This document shows positions 52,070-61,399 of a DNA stretch of 64,000 nucleotides, piece after piece (within the stretch, counting starts at the first letter, position 1; each line of letters opens with the position of its first letter). The position numbers and the translations under genes were made by a program. Source of the stretch: DASREM01 sp035652095 (GTDB lineage: Bacteria > Acidobacteriota > Terriglobia > Terriglobales > Acidobacteriaceae); contig DASREM010000056.1 in assembly GCA_035652095.1 (NCBI GenBank), positions 310,001-374,000 on the forward strand. Reading direction: 5' to 3'. The notes beneath the pieces are model-generated. The model was not told where the DNA came from, searched no databases, and worked only from the letters and a program-made list of their open reading frames with translations.

Positions 52070-52252
52070 GTGAGCGGCTTGATGAGTGGAATTATTCTTC
52101 TTGCTACAGTCTTCGCAGTACAGGCCATCGGTATTTTTCTCGCTTATGCGGCCGTGACCGGGGTGCTTTCCGCCTTTGCGCGCCAGACTCGCCCCGCAAG
52201 TCTTCGCAATTCCGTGCTCGTTCCCAGTGAAACCCACGCCAGCGGCGACTAG
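52070..52252 (+). CDS. Small single-helix membrane protein
   Basis: A 60-residue product from GTG 52070 (or ATG 52082). One hydrophobic helix (GIILLATVFAVQAIGIFLAYAA, in part) and a short polar tail. AAGGTG upstream is a weak ribosome site. No family; the steady hydrophobic run supports a real small protein. Confidence 0.5.
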   Translation: MSGLMSGIILLATVFAVQAIGIFLAYAAVTGVLSAFARQTRPASLRNSVLVPSETHASGD

Positions 52253-52273
52253 GCCCTTCTTTTTTCTCTTGTC

Positions 52274-53077
52274 CTAGTTCGGTCCCGCCCCTTGTGGCGG
52301 AATCGGGAAGCCCTGCGGCGCACCCGGCGTCGGCGCTCCATTCTGCTGCTGTTGCTGTAACTGCTGTTGGCGTTGTTGCAGTTCCTGCAGCAACTGCTCG
52401 GGTGTCTTCACGTTGGGTTGCACCTGTCCATTGGGCGAGATGTTTACCTGTGGCGCCGGCTGTTGCTGCTCGTCCTGGATCGGCTGATCTGCAATCTGGT
52501 CCGTCTCCGTGCTGTCGTCGGTGAACTCCTCGCCCTGGTCGATAGGCTGTTCCTGCGCCTGGATCTGTGGCGGAGGCTCGGCCTGCGGAGGCTGATTCAC
52601 AGCCCCGGGCTGAGTCTCCGGCGTGCTACCTGCTTTGGATGTCACGATCAGTGTCTTCAACTGGTTGGGATTGCTTTCCGAGGCCATCATCACGTAGTTG
52701 AAATGAGAGCCGTTCAGCAGCGACGCGACCACGTCCTGCGACTCGCCCGGGCCGAACTGACCAACCACGCGTTCATTTGCGCTGCCCGGGAAATCCACAT
52801 CGGCGCCGGTCTTGGCTTTCACCGCGCGCAGTATGTCGCTCAAGGTTGAATTGCGGGCTACGATCGTCAACTGCCCATTCGAGTAAGACACTTGCGGTGC
52901 GACTGCCGGCATCTGCTCCGGGGTGGGTGGCGGGGGTGGCGCCTGCTCCTGCGGAGGCGGCGTCGCTTGCTGCACCGTCTTCTTTCCAGCCCGCGGTTTT
53001 TGCGCGCTGTGGGCCGAGTTCACGACCAGAAGACAACAGAATATAGACAAATAAATCAGGAATTTTGGTCGTGACAT
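52274..53077 (-). CDS. Exported STN-like (secretin/TonB short N-terminal) domain protein with Gln/Pro-rich tail
   Basis: A 267-residue protein. Signal peptide (FLIYLSIFCCLLVVNSAHS), a Pro-rich linker, then an STN-like domain at about residues 62-145 (NGQLTIVARNSTLSDILRAV, in part; DFPGSANERV; VVASLLNGSHFNYV). The C-terminal third is Pro/Gln low complexity, ending in a coiled Gln-rich stretch. It resembles periplasmic helpers of secretin or TonB systems. Partner genes are not adjacent. Confidence 0.78.
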   Translation of the reverse strand: MSRPKFLIYLSIFCCLLVVNSAHSAQKPRAGKKTVQQATPPPQEQAPPPPPTPEQMPAVAPQVSYSNGQLTIVARNSTLSDILRAVKAKTGADVDFPGSANERVVGQFGPGESQDVVASLLNGSHFNYVMMASESNPNQLKTLIVTSKAGSTPETQPGAVNQPPQAEPPPQIQAQEQPIDQGEEFTDDSTETDQIADQPIQDEQQQPAPQVNISPNGQVQPNVKTPEQLLQELQQRQQQLQQQQQNGAPTPGAPQGFPIPPQGAGPN

Positions 53078-53381
53078 GATCAACCCCAACTCAGGCTTGC
53101 TTTTCGGCTGGCCAGGACAGTTCGCCGGAACCGCTACTTGAAAATTGTAGCACCGCGGCTGTGATTGGCCGAGCTATTTCCAACAACTTGAGAACGCTCA
53201 GACTGCAATTTCTTGCACGAATACTTTGGGCGCGAGCATGCGGGCAAGCACCCCCAAACGCCTTGACAATCCGCCAGTTCGGGAGCAAGACTACTCTCCT
53301 CTTTGCAGCTGGGACGCTGTGTCCGTCCTGAGTTTCCTTTGTTCAACGCAAGACTCTAGCCGCACTTCCGAGGACCCCATC

Positions 53382-54977
53382 ATGGCGCTCCCCCGCATCC
53401 TCTCCTTTGGTCTCGCCTGCACCCTGATCTCAGCCATAGGCCTCGCCCAGGTGAGTGTCACTACCTATCACAACGACAACAGCCGCACCGGCCAGAATAC
53501 CGGTGAAACGATGCTCACACCCGCCAATGTGAACGTGAATCAGTTTGGCAAACTCTTCACCCAAGCCGTGGATGGCTACGTCTATGCCCAGCCGTTGTAT
53601 GTCCCTAATGTGAACATTGCCGGCAAGGGCCTTCACAATGTCGTTTACGTTGCCACGGAGCACGACAGCGTTTATGCATTTGACGCCGATACCAACACCG
53701 GCTCAAACGCGTCGCCCCTCTGGCAAGTCAGCTTTATTAATCCTTCCAACGGCATCACCACTGTCTCGAGCAGCGACGTGAGTTGCAGCGATCTGGTTCC
53801 CGAGATCGGCATCACCAGTACTCCGGTGATCGATCTCAGTTCAGGGACCATGTACGTGGTCGCGAAAACCAAGGAGCGCGGCAAATTCTTTCAGCGTCTG
53901 CACGCGCTCGATATCGGCAGCGGCGCGGAAAAGTTTGGCGGGCCGATCACCTTGACCGGAGCGGTGCGCGGGAACGGAGACGGTTCGGTTAACGGCGTTG
54001 TGCATTACAATTCGTTGCGCCAGCATCAACGCGCCGCTCTCCTGCTGCAGAACGGCAATCTCTACATTTCCTCCGCCGCGCATTGCGATGTCGGTCCCTA
54101 TCACGGCTGGATCCTGGTTTACAACGCTTCCACCCTCGCCGCCACTGCGGTTTACAACTCCTCTCCCAATGGGGGACTCGCCGGCTTCTGGGCCTCCGGA
54201 GGAGGTCCGGCGGCAGATGCCAGTTCCAACTTGTTCTTCGCGACCGGAAACGGCACCTTCGATCCCGGCCTCGGGCAGGATTTCGGCGACAGTGTGCTGA
54301 AGCTCGCGCCTCCCAGCAACAAGCGCCTCAAGGTCGCCGACTTTTTCACGCCCTATAACCAGGACGCCCTCAACCAGTCCGATGCCGACCTCGGTTCCGG
54401 AGGTGTCACTCTCTTGCCCGATCAGACTGGCGCTCATCCCCATCTGCTGGTGCAGTCCGGCAAGGAAGGCACGATCTACCTGATCGATCGCGACAAGATG
54501 GGGCACTTCAATCCCAACAACAACAACCAGATCGTGCAGAGCCTCGACGACATCATTGGCGGGATGTGGTCCACCCCCGCCTGGTGGAACAACAACGTGT
54601 ACTTCGGCGGAAGCTATGATTTCCTCCGTGCCTTCAGCTTCAATCCCTCGACCGAATTACTGTCGAGCAACTCCATCAGTTCTTCCCCGACGTTCTTCAA
54701 TTTCCCCGGACCGGTTCCCTCAATTTCTGCCAATGGCGCCAGCAACGCGATCCTTTGGGCAATCCAAACCGAAGGTTATGCCAACGGAACCTCGGAGATT
54801 TTGCATGCCTACAACGCGAGTAATCTGGGTTCGGAGTTATACAACTCTTCACAGAACGCTGGTCGCGATGATGCGGGTGGCGCGGTGAAGTTCGCGGTGC
54901 CAACGATTGCCAACGGAAAAGTCTACGTGGGTGCGGTGCAGAAGTTGGACGTGTACGGATTGCTCGGCGGGCACTGA
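53382..54977 (+). CDS. Exported PQQ-type beta-propeller protein
   Basis: A 531-residue protein from ATG 53382 (GAGGA upstream). A signal peptide (GLACTLISAIGLAQ) is followed by seven or eight propeller blades with repeated VYVATEHDSVYAFDADT, GTIYLIDRDKMG and KVYVGAVQKLDVYG motifs. The PQQ-enzyme repeat style suggests a scaffold, but the catalytic residues of quinoproteins are not clear. Acidobacterial paralogues are numerous. Confidence 0.85.
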   Translation: MALPRILSFGLACTLISAIGLAQVSVTTYHNDNSRTGQNTGETMLTPANVNVNQFGKLFTQAVDGYVYAQPLYVPNVNIAGKGLHNVVYVATEHDSVYAFDADTNTGSNASPLWQVSFINPSNGITTVSSSDVSCSDLVPEIGITSTPVIDLSSGTMYVVAKTKERGKFFQRLHALDIGSGAEKFGGPITLTGAVRGNGDGSVNGVVHYNSLRQHQRAALLLQNGNLYISSAAHCDVGPYHGWILVYNASTLAATAVYNSSPNGGLAGFWASGGGPAADASSNLFFATGNGTFDPGLGQDFGDSVLKLAPPSNKRLKVADFFTPYNQDALNQSDADLGSGGVTLLPDQTGAHPHLLVQSGKEGTIYLIDRDKMGHFNPNNNNQIVQSLDDIIGGMWSTPAWWNNNVYFGGSYDFLRAFSFNPSTELLSSNSISSSPTFFNFPGPVPSISANGASNAILWAIQTEGYANGTSEILHAYNASNLGSELYNSSQNAGRDDAGGAVKFAVPTIANGKVYVGAVQKLDVYGLLGGH

Positions 54978-55344
54978 GCCCGGACGGATCGTCGGGGGCT
55001 TGCCCTCAGGCCCGCATGTGCCTGAGTGGGGTTGCTCTCTAGCTGGACAAGGTATTCCGCATGTCAATCAGTGAGGGTGCTGTTCGCCCAGATGTTGAAT
55101 CTGGCTCAGAACCAGGATCGTGAGTGAGATCGCGATATTTCAACAGCCTGAACCCATTACACAAGCAATCCTTGTGAGCTGTTTTCCGTCTCGTCAGCGG
55201 AGACTTCGGTATCACTGATGTTGAGGAACACCCGGCCATCCCGGATTTCCAAATCCATTTTCGACTACGTAAGCAAAGCCCATCTCGTGGTTCTCGACAG
55301 CCATGATTGCCGAAGCTGGAGTTAAAACGGGATCTTCAGGAAGC
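54978..55344. other. Intergenic region without identifiable features
   Basis: 367 bp between converging genes. No gene, good terminator or repeat could be supported. Confidence 0.5.
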
Positions 55345-56322
55345 TTACTGACGGGGAGCGAAGTATCCGCGGCGGGCGCGCACTTGCAGGTCTTTCTTGT
55401 TCGCGGTGATTTCGATGGAGCGGAACCGGCCATCGGCGTCGAAGTTCGCCGGACGGTAAGAAACCACGTACTGGCTACGCAACTCATCTTCAATCGCCGA
55501 AAACGATGCCTTGACGTCCTTCATCTTGTACGGAAAAAAGGCGCGCCCGCCTGTGGCATCGGCCAGCTGTTCTAAAGCCTTGTCGCCGCGCAGCACCAGT
55601 CCGCTGTCGTCGGTCGAAATCGCGTAGATGATGACTTCAGCCCGTTCTGCCATCTCGATAGCTTGTGTCCGGCTGACTTCACTCTGATTGTCCTCGCCGT
55701 CGCTGATCACGATGAGGGCGCGCCGCACCGGCCGTTCCGACTCCCCTTTAGCCAGCTTCTCCTTGCACGCTTTGTAAATTGCGTCGTAGAGCGCGGTGCC
55801 GCCGCCCGCCCGCAGCCGCTGCACACCCGCTTGCAGCAGTTTCGCGTCGTCGGTGAACTCCTGCGCTACCTGGCTGTTCTTGCTGAAACCCATTACAAAA
55901 GCCTTGTCGAAGCCTGGCCGCAAAGTCTTTTCCATGAAGCCGGCTGCGGCTTCCTGCTCGAAAGCAAATCGTTGCCGCACCGATCCGCTGGTGTCGATCA
56001 GCAATCCAAGTTGCAAGGGCAAGTCAGTCTCACGCCGGAAGGCATCGATGGACTGCGGAGGCTGGCGATCGTCGAGAATCGAGAAGTCGGTTTGGTTCAA
56101 GTTGCGGACAAACTTGCCATGCTTGTCAGTCGCGATGAACAGAACGTTAACTTCGTCCACCCGCTTACGAATGGTGAGAACCGTATCCGAATCGGTATCA
56201 GGACTGGAGGCGAATGCTGACAGGGCCGCCGTCGGCACGTAGGGGGACTGCGACTGCGCCATCAGCGAAGCTGCGGCCAGCACTGCAACGGCGAGAAAAA
56301 AAGTCACTCTCATGTACTTCAT
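55345..56322 (-). CDS. VWFA-domain protein, acidobacterial type (TIGR03436-like)
   Basis: About 325 residues from ATG 56322. Signal peptide (RVTFFLAVAVLAAASLMAQ), then a short beta domain (VNVLFIATDKHGKFVRNL, FSILDDRQP) and a von Willebrand A domain with MIDAS LLIDTSGSV, a GGTALYDAIY Thr site and ISDGEDNQS. The C-terminus (YVVSYRPANFDADGRFR then VRARRGYFAP) is diagnostic of the acidobacterial family. Probably a secreted or surface protein-binding module; role unknown. Confidence 0.92.
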   Translation of the reverse strand: MKYMRVTFFLAVAVLAAASLMAQSQSPYVPTAALSAFASSPDTDSDTVLTIRKRVDEVNVLFIATDKHGKFVRNLNQTDFSILDDRQPPQSIDAFRRETDLPLQLGLLIDTSGSVRQRFAFEQEAAAGFMEKTLRPGFDKAFVMGFSKNSQVAQEFTDDAKLLQAGVQRLRAGGGTALYDAIYKACKEKLAKGESERPVRRALIVISDGEDNQSEVSRTQAIEMAERAEVIIYAISTDDSGLVLRGDKALEQLADATGGRAFFPYKMKDVKASFSAIEDELRSQYVVSYRPANFDADGRFRSIEITANKKDLQVRARRGYFAPRQ

Positions 56323-56623
56323 TCCCGGCAAGTCCCGTCTTTTCAAGGCCCAATAGCGATTCGCACGCATCACGACTATATAGATGCAACTCAAGGGCCG
56401 AAAGCTCTTTCCTCGCACCAGTTGAACCCTTTTGCACTGTAGGAGACTCTCCTGCAACTTCCAAGTTACAAAAGGAGCACGCAGCGGGTCATGGCTGCGT
56501 AACCCGAGTCACTCCAGTCGGTTGGCCACCTGTAGCTGTCCTTTCGGACCGTCTCTGGCCGGCTCAATCTCCTTTCCCGATCCAGTTCTGGTTTAAGATA
56601 GCGCTCATCCTCAGGAGGCATTC

Positions 56624-57331
56624 ATGAAAAAGCTTCTCGCCCTCGCCTTGCTGTGTCTCTCGGCTATGCCGGTTTTCGCGGACAAGGCAAAAGAAGAGGA
56701 TCGCGTCAAGGACTCGGGCGAGGTGCTCAAAGAAATCCTCGACATTCCCGATAACATCCCAAAGGATCTGCTCGACCGCGCCGAGTGTGTCATCGTGCTC
56801 CCTTCCGTAAAAAAAGGTGCGATCGGAATCGGTGGCAGCTATGGCCGCGGCGTGATGACTTGCCGCTCCGGCCAGCATTTCACCGGATCGTGGGGCGCCC
56901 CTTCCATGTTCGCCCTGGAAGGCGTGAACATCGGCTTTCAGCTCGGAGGGCAGGCTACCGATTTCGTTCTCCTGGTCATGAACACCAGGGGAGCGCAGTC
57001 TCTGCTCAGCAGCAAAGTGAAACTGGGCGCGGATGCGGCCGCCGCCGCAGGTCCTAAGGGGCGTGATTCGACCGCCGCCACCGACGTCGCCATGCGCGCC
57101 GAGATCCTCTCGTACTCCCGTTCCCGCGGCTTGTTTGCCGGCGTGTCGCTTGAGGGCTCAACCTTGCGTCCCGACAATCGTGCCAACGAAAAGCTGTATG
57201 GGACCAAGGTCAGCGCAAAGGACATCATTCGCGAGCACAAGGTGGGAACTCCGTCCTCGGCAAGCGTGTTGATCTCGACCCTTAATCAACACTCGCCGAA
57301 GAATATGTCCGATCCAAAGTCATTGAAGTAA
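56624..57331 (+). CDS. Exported SYLF (Ysc84-like) lipid-binding domain protein
   Basis: A 235-residue protein. AGGAGG precedes the ATG. A signal peptide (LLALALLCLSAMPVFA) is followed by a SYLF domain: IPKDLLDRAECVIVLPSVKKG (in part), GGSYGRGVMTCR, IGFQLGGQATDFVLLVM and AEILSYSRSRGLFAGVSLEG. The eukaryotic fold binds phosphoinositides; bacterial members are periplasmic and poorly known. Confidence 0.9.
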   Translation: MKKLLALALLCLSAMPVFADKAKEEDRVKDSGEVLKEILDIPDNIPKDLLDRAECVIVLPSVKKGAIGIGGSYGRGVMTCRSGQHFTGSWGAPSMFALEGVNIGFQLGGQATDFVLLVMNTRGAQSLLSSKVKLGADAAAAAGPKGRDSTAATDVAMRAEILSYSRSRGLFAGVSLEGSTLRPDNRANEKLYGTKVSAKDIIREHKVGTPSSASVLISTLNQHSPKNMSDPKSLK

Positions 57332-57392
57332 GGAAAGCTGGGCTGGCGGGATCTGTTCGATTTGCATTCAAGAATCAGTAATCCATACAGAA

Positions 57393-57965
57393 ATGGACCA
57401 AATCCGTTGCTCATGGGCTCGTAACGATCTCGCCATCGCCTATCACGATCGAGAGTGGGGAGTGCCCCAGCATGACGACCGCGTCCTGTTTGAGTTCCTG
57501 ATTCTCGAAGGAGCCCAGGCCGGGCTGAGCTGGGACACCATCCTCCGCAAGCGCGAGAATTACCGCAGGGCCTTCGCCGGTTTCGACCCAAAACGCATTT
57601 CGAAATACGACGCCAGGAAAGTGAAAGAGCTCTTGGGAAATGACGGAATTGTCCGCAACCGGCTCAAAATCGCATCCGCGGTCATCAATGCCAGCGCTTT
57701 TCTGGCGGTGCAGAAAGAGTTCGGCTGCTTCGACAAATACATTTGGCAATTCGTTGGCGGGAAGACGAAGATCAACTCATTCCGCGCCGGAGACAAGCTC
57801 CCTGCAAGCACGCCCGAGTCCGACGCTATGAGCAAAGATCTCAAGAAGCGCGGTTTCACCTTCGTTGGCACCACCATCTGCTACGCGTTTATGCAGGCGG
57901 TCGGTATGGTCAATGACCACAACACGAGCTGTTTCCGGTACCGGCAACTCACTCCGCGCAGATGA
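57393..57965 (+). CDS. tag: DNA-3-methyladenine glycosylase I
   Basis: A 190-residue protein of full family length: RCSWARNDLAIAYHDREWGVP with zinc ligands near the N-terminus (Cys6, His18), LFEFLILEGAQAGLSWDTIL, and C-terminal FVGTTICYAFMQAVGMVNDH with the final Cys (each in part). It removes alkylated 3-methyladenine from DNA. Confidence 0.95.
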   Translation: MDQIRCSWARNDLAIAYHDREWGVPQHDDRVLFEFLILEGAQAGLSWDTILRKRENYRRAFAGFDPKRISKYDARKVKELLGNDGIVRNRLKIASAVINASAFLAVQKEFGCFDKYIWQFVGGKTKINSFRAGDKLPASTPESDAMSKDLKKRGFTFVGTTICYAFMQAVGMVNDHNTSCFRYRQLTPRR

Positions 57966-58191
57966 TCTGTAGCGGGACGCCCCACCAAGCCGCAAAACAA
58001 GTTGACTCTTGCGCTCCGGCCCCAACTCTGGCCGGTGCAAAAATATATGCATCGATTCTGGTTCACCGTGCAATAATGATTACCGGCTCAGTTTGAACGC
58101 CGGTTGATAGTCGGTCCGCCTTGAAGCGTCACCACCTCTCATCAGCGATTCTTCTCAGCAGATTCAAATTCACAAAGAAAAGAGTACTACG

Positions 58192-58392
58192 TTGGAACAA
58201 GGAACAGTGAAGTGGTTTAACGATGCCAAGGGCTATGGCTTTATCAGCCGTCAGTCGGGCGAAGACGTTTTCGTGCATTTCTCAGCCATCCAGGCCGGCG
58301 GATTCCGCAGCCTGCAAGAAGGCCAGGCGGTGCAGTTCACCGTCACCAAGGGCCCCAAGGGCCTCCAGGCAGAAAACGTCCAGGTTCTATAA
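58192..58392 (+). CDS. Cold-shock-domain protein
   Basis: A 66-residue single CSD: GTVKWFNDAKGYGFI (RNP1), DVFVHFSAI (RNP2) and GPKGLQAENV. The start codon is TTG 58192. The gap upstream is ~220 bp, compatible with the long structured leaders of csp genes. RNA chaperone. A strong terminator follows. Confidence 0.95.
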   Translation: MEQGTVKWFNDAKGYGFISRQSGEDVFVHFSAIQAGGFRSLQEGQAVQFTVTKGPKGLQAENVQVL

Positions 58393-58423
58393 AGAACAGT
58401 CTTAAGACAAGATCTGGCATTTC

Positions 58424-58451
58424 ATGGGAGCGGCGAGCCGCTCCCATTTTT
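58424..58451 (+). terminator. Intrinsic terminator of the cold-shock gene
   Basis: ATGGGAGCGGC, GA, GCCGCTCCCAT then TTTT: a near-perfect 10-bp stem and T tract 31 bp after the stop. Confidence 0.88.
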
Positions 58452-58567
58452 GCTGCGCCAACCAAGCTGCCGTCTCTATAGGTTGGTTTCCCTCGCGGCC
58501 TCGCTGGCTGATTGTTTTTGAACTATCCCGGTGTTACTCTCCCGAAAATTCAATTTCAAGGACAGTC

Positions 58568-60286
58568 ATGCTACAGGACATCACGCGCAGGCGCTTACTT
58601 AGCCTTGGAGTGGAAGTTGCCACAGTGGCCGCCGCGAGCCGTTTCTTCGTGCTCGAGTCGTTTGCCCAAAACGGCGCCCGCTATCAACCCTTGTATTCGC
58701 AGCTCGATCAATTCGTCGAGCAATACATGCGCAACATGAATGCGCCGGGCATGACATTGGTGCTGGCCGACCGCGATGGCGTCCAACGCGTCTCCACCTA
58801 CGGGTTCAGCGACACGGAACACAAACTGGCGGTGCAGCCGGACCAGTTGTTTCATATTGGTTCCATCAGCAAGTCGTTCGTCGCGCTCTCGTTGTTGCAA
58901 CTTCACGATGAAGGCAAGCTCGACCTGAACAAGCCAGTCACGGACTACATTCCCTGGTTTCGCATCGACTCCAGCTTTGCCCCGATCACAACGCATCATC
59001 TGCTGACCCACACCTCTGGCTTGCCCAGCATCCCGCAGGTGTTTCCCTCCGACCCAGCCCAGAGACACCGGGCCGCATACGCCCCCGGGAAGGATTTTCA
59101 CTACTGCAACATGGGATATTCCGCGCTCGGCCATCTCTTGTGGACGCTCGACGGCCGCCCGCTGCCCGAAATCCTGCGCAAGCGCGTGTTCGAGCCGTTG
59201 GGCATGGACCAGAGCGAGCCCGTGATTACCCTCGATATCCGCGACAAGGTCGCGAAGAACTATTACGTCTACCAGAATGACCGGCCCTACCCGCGATACG
59301 GCAAAATTTGTGAAGCCCCTTCCATCGTGATCACCGATGGCGCCGGCTGCATTGCCTCCACACCTCGAGATATGGGCCGTTACATTCAAATGCTTGCCTC
59401 AGGCGGGAAGACCCCGAAAGCGCGGCTTGTGTCCGAAGAGAGCTTCGCGATGTTCGCCAAACCCTTCGTCAAGGCCGCGGAGTTTGGTCCCACCGCCAGT
59501 TACGGCTACGGTATGGGCATTGACACCCTGGATGGGCACAAGATCCTGCGCCACACCGGCGGGATGGTCGCGTTTGCATCGGCGCTCCAGGTTGACTTGG
59601 ACGAAGGCGTGGGGGCGTTTGCCTCTATCAATGCCATGCAGGGGTACCGGCCAAATCCGGTGGCGCAATATGCCTTGCAACTCATGCGGGCCCAGCGCGC
59701 GAGCAAATCGCTGCCGGCCATGCCTGCGCTCAATCCGCCCACCAAAGTTGAAAATGCGGCGGACTATGCCGGCCAGTATCACAGCCAGGATGGCCGGATG
59801 CTGGAATTCGTCGCCGATGGCGACAAGCTGTTCCTGGTTCGCGAAGGTAAGCGTGCGCCGCTGGAGTCCGCCGGCGATAGTTTCAACGTCTTGCATCCGG
59901 ACTTCGAGCGTTTCCCGCTTGTATTTGGGCGAGCCGATGACAAGGATCCCAAGAGCGCAGTGGTCGAGGCTGGCTGGGGCGGCGACTGGTACACCAACTC
60001 AAAATATTCCGGCCCCAGGCAGTTCTCCTACCCGAAGGAGTGGAACGCCTATCTCGGCCATTATCGAAACGAAAATCCCTGGATCCGCAGTACCCACATC
60101 GTGATTCGCAAGGGAAAACTCATGATGGACGGGGTTGTCCCGCTGGAAGCCGGTGACACCGGCGTGTTCCACTTGCGGGACGAAGAAAAAAGCCCGGAGT
60201 GGGTTCGCTTCGGCGACATCGTGAATGGCAATGCCATGCGTCTGAAATTGTCCGGCGAAGATTTGTGGAGAGTGATGGCGGTCTGA
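58568..60286 (+). CDS. Exported serine hydrolase, beta-lactamase (class C / AmpC-like) family
   Basis: A 572-residue protein from ATG 58568; an earlier in-frame start would add 48 unlikely residues. The N-terminus TRRRLLSLG followed by a hydrophobic stretch resembles a Tat signal. Catalytic motifs: SISKSF (SxxK), YCNMGYSALG (YxN) and HTGGM. A second beta-rich domain fills the C-terminal third (about 400-572). Such proteins act as esterases, peptidases or beta-lactamases in the periplasm. Substrate unknown. Confidence 0.9.
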   Translation: MLQDITRRRLLSLGVEVATVAAASRFFVLESFAQNGARYQPLYSQLDQFVEQYMRNMNAPGMTLVLADRDGVQRVSTYGFSDTEHKLAVQPDQLFHIGSISKSFVALSLLQLHDEGKLDLNKPVTDYIPWFRIDSSFAPITTHHLLTHTSGLPSIPQVFPSDPAQRHRAAYAPGKDFHYCNMGYSALGHLLWTLDGRPLPEILRKRVFEPLGMDQSEPVITLDIRDKVAKNYYVYQNDRPYPRYGKICEAPSIVITDGAGCIASTPRDMGRYIQMLASGGKTPKARLVSEESFAMFAKPFVKAAEFGPTASYGYGMGIDTLDGHKILRHTGGMVAFASALQVDLDEGVGAFASINAMQGYRPNPVAQYALQLMRAQRASKSLPAMPALNPPTKVENAADYAGQYHSQDGRMLEFVADGDKLFLVREGKRAPLESAGDSFNVLHPDFERFPLVFGRADDKDPKSAVVEAGWGGDWYTNSKYSGPRQFSYPKEWNAYLGHYRNENPWIRSTHIVIRKGKLMMDGVVPLEAGDTGVFHLRDEEKSPEWVRFGDIVNGNAMRLKLSGEDLWRVMAV

Positions 60287-60346
60287 CCCTGCACCATCCC
60301 AGTGACAATCGGAATGGAGCGGCCAACCCGAGCCGAAAGGTGACAA

Positions 60347-60751
60347 CTACGCTACTTTGCGCGGCTGAGCACCCTGCTCCTTCTGCTTGATCTCGATGTG
60401 CTCAGACTTAATGTCGAGACGCATGCGGTTATAAATACTCATGTAGAGGTTTGCAACCCACACTAGCGCGAACAGCGACAGCAGGTACCCTCGCCAGTCC
60501 GGGTACAGCAGTTTGAACCTGGTCACGAACAGAAAAAAGATGGTCACGTAGTGGCTGAAGCAGTATTCGCAGGTAAACAGGTAGAAGAACTTCCGCTTGG
60601 CCAGGCTGCGCGCTGTTTTACTCTCTCGCACGCAGTAGTCGCGCGGCTCGCGAAGCACTTCTTCATGAGTGATGGTCCACGCCACGCTGGCGATGGGAAG
60701 GGCAAGGACCACTAGCCATACGACTTGAGTTCCGAGCGGCATGCGAGACAT
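60347..60751 (-). CDS. Small multi-helix membrane protein
   Basis: About 134 residues, starting at ATG 60751 (a GTG at 60799 would add 16). Three helices: VVWLVVLALPIASVAW, YVTIFFLFVTRFKLLY, YLLSLFALVWVANLYM. The central KFFYLFTCEYCFSHY motif with a CxxC-like pair is striking. The tail is charged. Family not recognised with confidence. Confidence 0.65.
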   Translation of the reverse strand: MSRMPLGTQVVWLVVLALPIASVAWTITHEEVLREPRDYCVRESKTARSLAKRKFFYLFTCEYCFSHYVTIFFLFVTRFKLLYPDWRGYLLSLFALVWVANLYMSIYNRMRLDIKSEHIEIKQKEQGAQPRKVA

Positions 60752-60851
60752 TGGATGCACTCTGCCCCTTTCCGGTTTGGCAGGCACGAAGAATCCCACG
60801 AATGAGAGGATGTCTTCACTGAATGCTGCAATTGAACAGCCGCGTCTGCCG

Positions 60852-60893
60852 GATTCAGTTTTGGCCGGACGGACGATTCAGTTTTCGCCGGCT
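60852..60893. repeat. Short direct repeat GATTCAGTTTT
   Basis: GGATTCAGTTTTGGCCGG is followed after 7 bases by GATTCAGTTTTCGCCGG. Two near-identical units, perhaps the end of a decayed insertion element. Confidence 0.4.
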
Positions 60894-61017
60894 ATAGATT
60901 CGTAACGTTCGTTCATTGTTGATTCCGCATGTACGCTTCAGTTTCCACATCGAACCTGCTCTAATCATCTTGTCCCGGCAAAACCCACCGGTGCATAATG
61001 CCCAGTGGAGGTCTTCC

Positions 61018-61341
61018 ATGCGTACCTCGGCCTTCCTGATCATCATGGCAGCGCTTCCCGCTTTCGCCGCGGATGAAGCGATGACCGTCGCTCAATCCAC
61101 CATCTCTCCACCGTCGCAGTCCCAACTCGCTTTGTTGCGCGACGGCCGTTCCATTGATAGCGCCAGCCTGCTTCATCCCGGCTCTCTGGAAGGCGACGGC
61201 GTGTGCTTTAAGCTCCGCACCTACGTGATGAAACGCGAAGGCGTCGGAGACTCCACCCGGCTGGTGAAGTACTACACTTGTCAGAGAGCTTCGAAATACG
61301 GCGTCAAGCACGCGGACGTAGTGATTCCCGACAAGCGATAG
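61018..61341 (+). CDS. Exported hypothetical protein, 107 residues
   Basis: ATG 61018 begins a signal peptide (FLIIMAALPAFAADEA). The mature part is short and beta-rich with two Cys (GVCFKLRTYVMKREG; LVKYYTCQRASKYG) that may form a disulfide. No family recognised. The lipase gene follows after 58 bp. Confidence 0.7.
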   Translation: MRTSAFLIIMAALPAFAADEAMTVAQSTISPPSQSQLALLRDGRSIDSASLLHPGSLEGDGVCFKLRTYVMKREGVGDSTRLVKYYTCQRASKYGVKHADVVIPDKR

Positions 61342-61399
61342 CTTTCCGCGGAGCGCGGAATGGTCGTGGGCCCAGTTCTCCACTGAGGAGGGAATCACC

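Noticed and set aside
60852..60893. Terminal inverted repeat of an insertion sequence
   Set aside because: Only a short direct repeat is present; no transposase or matching opposite end was seen.
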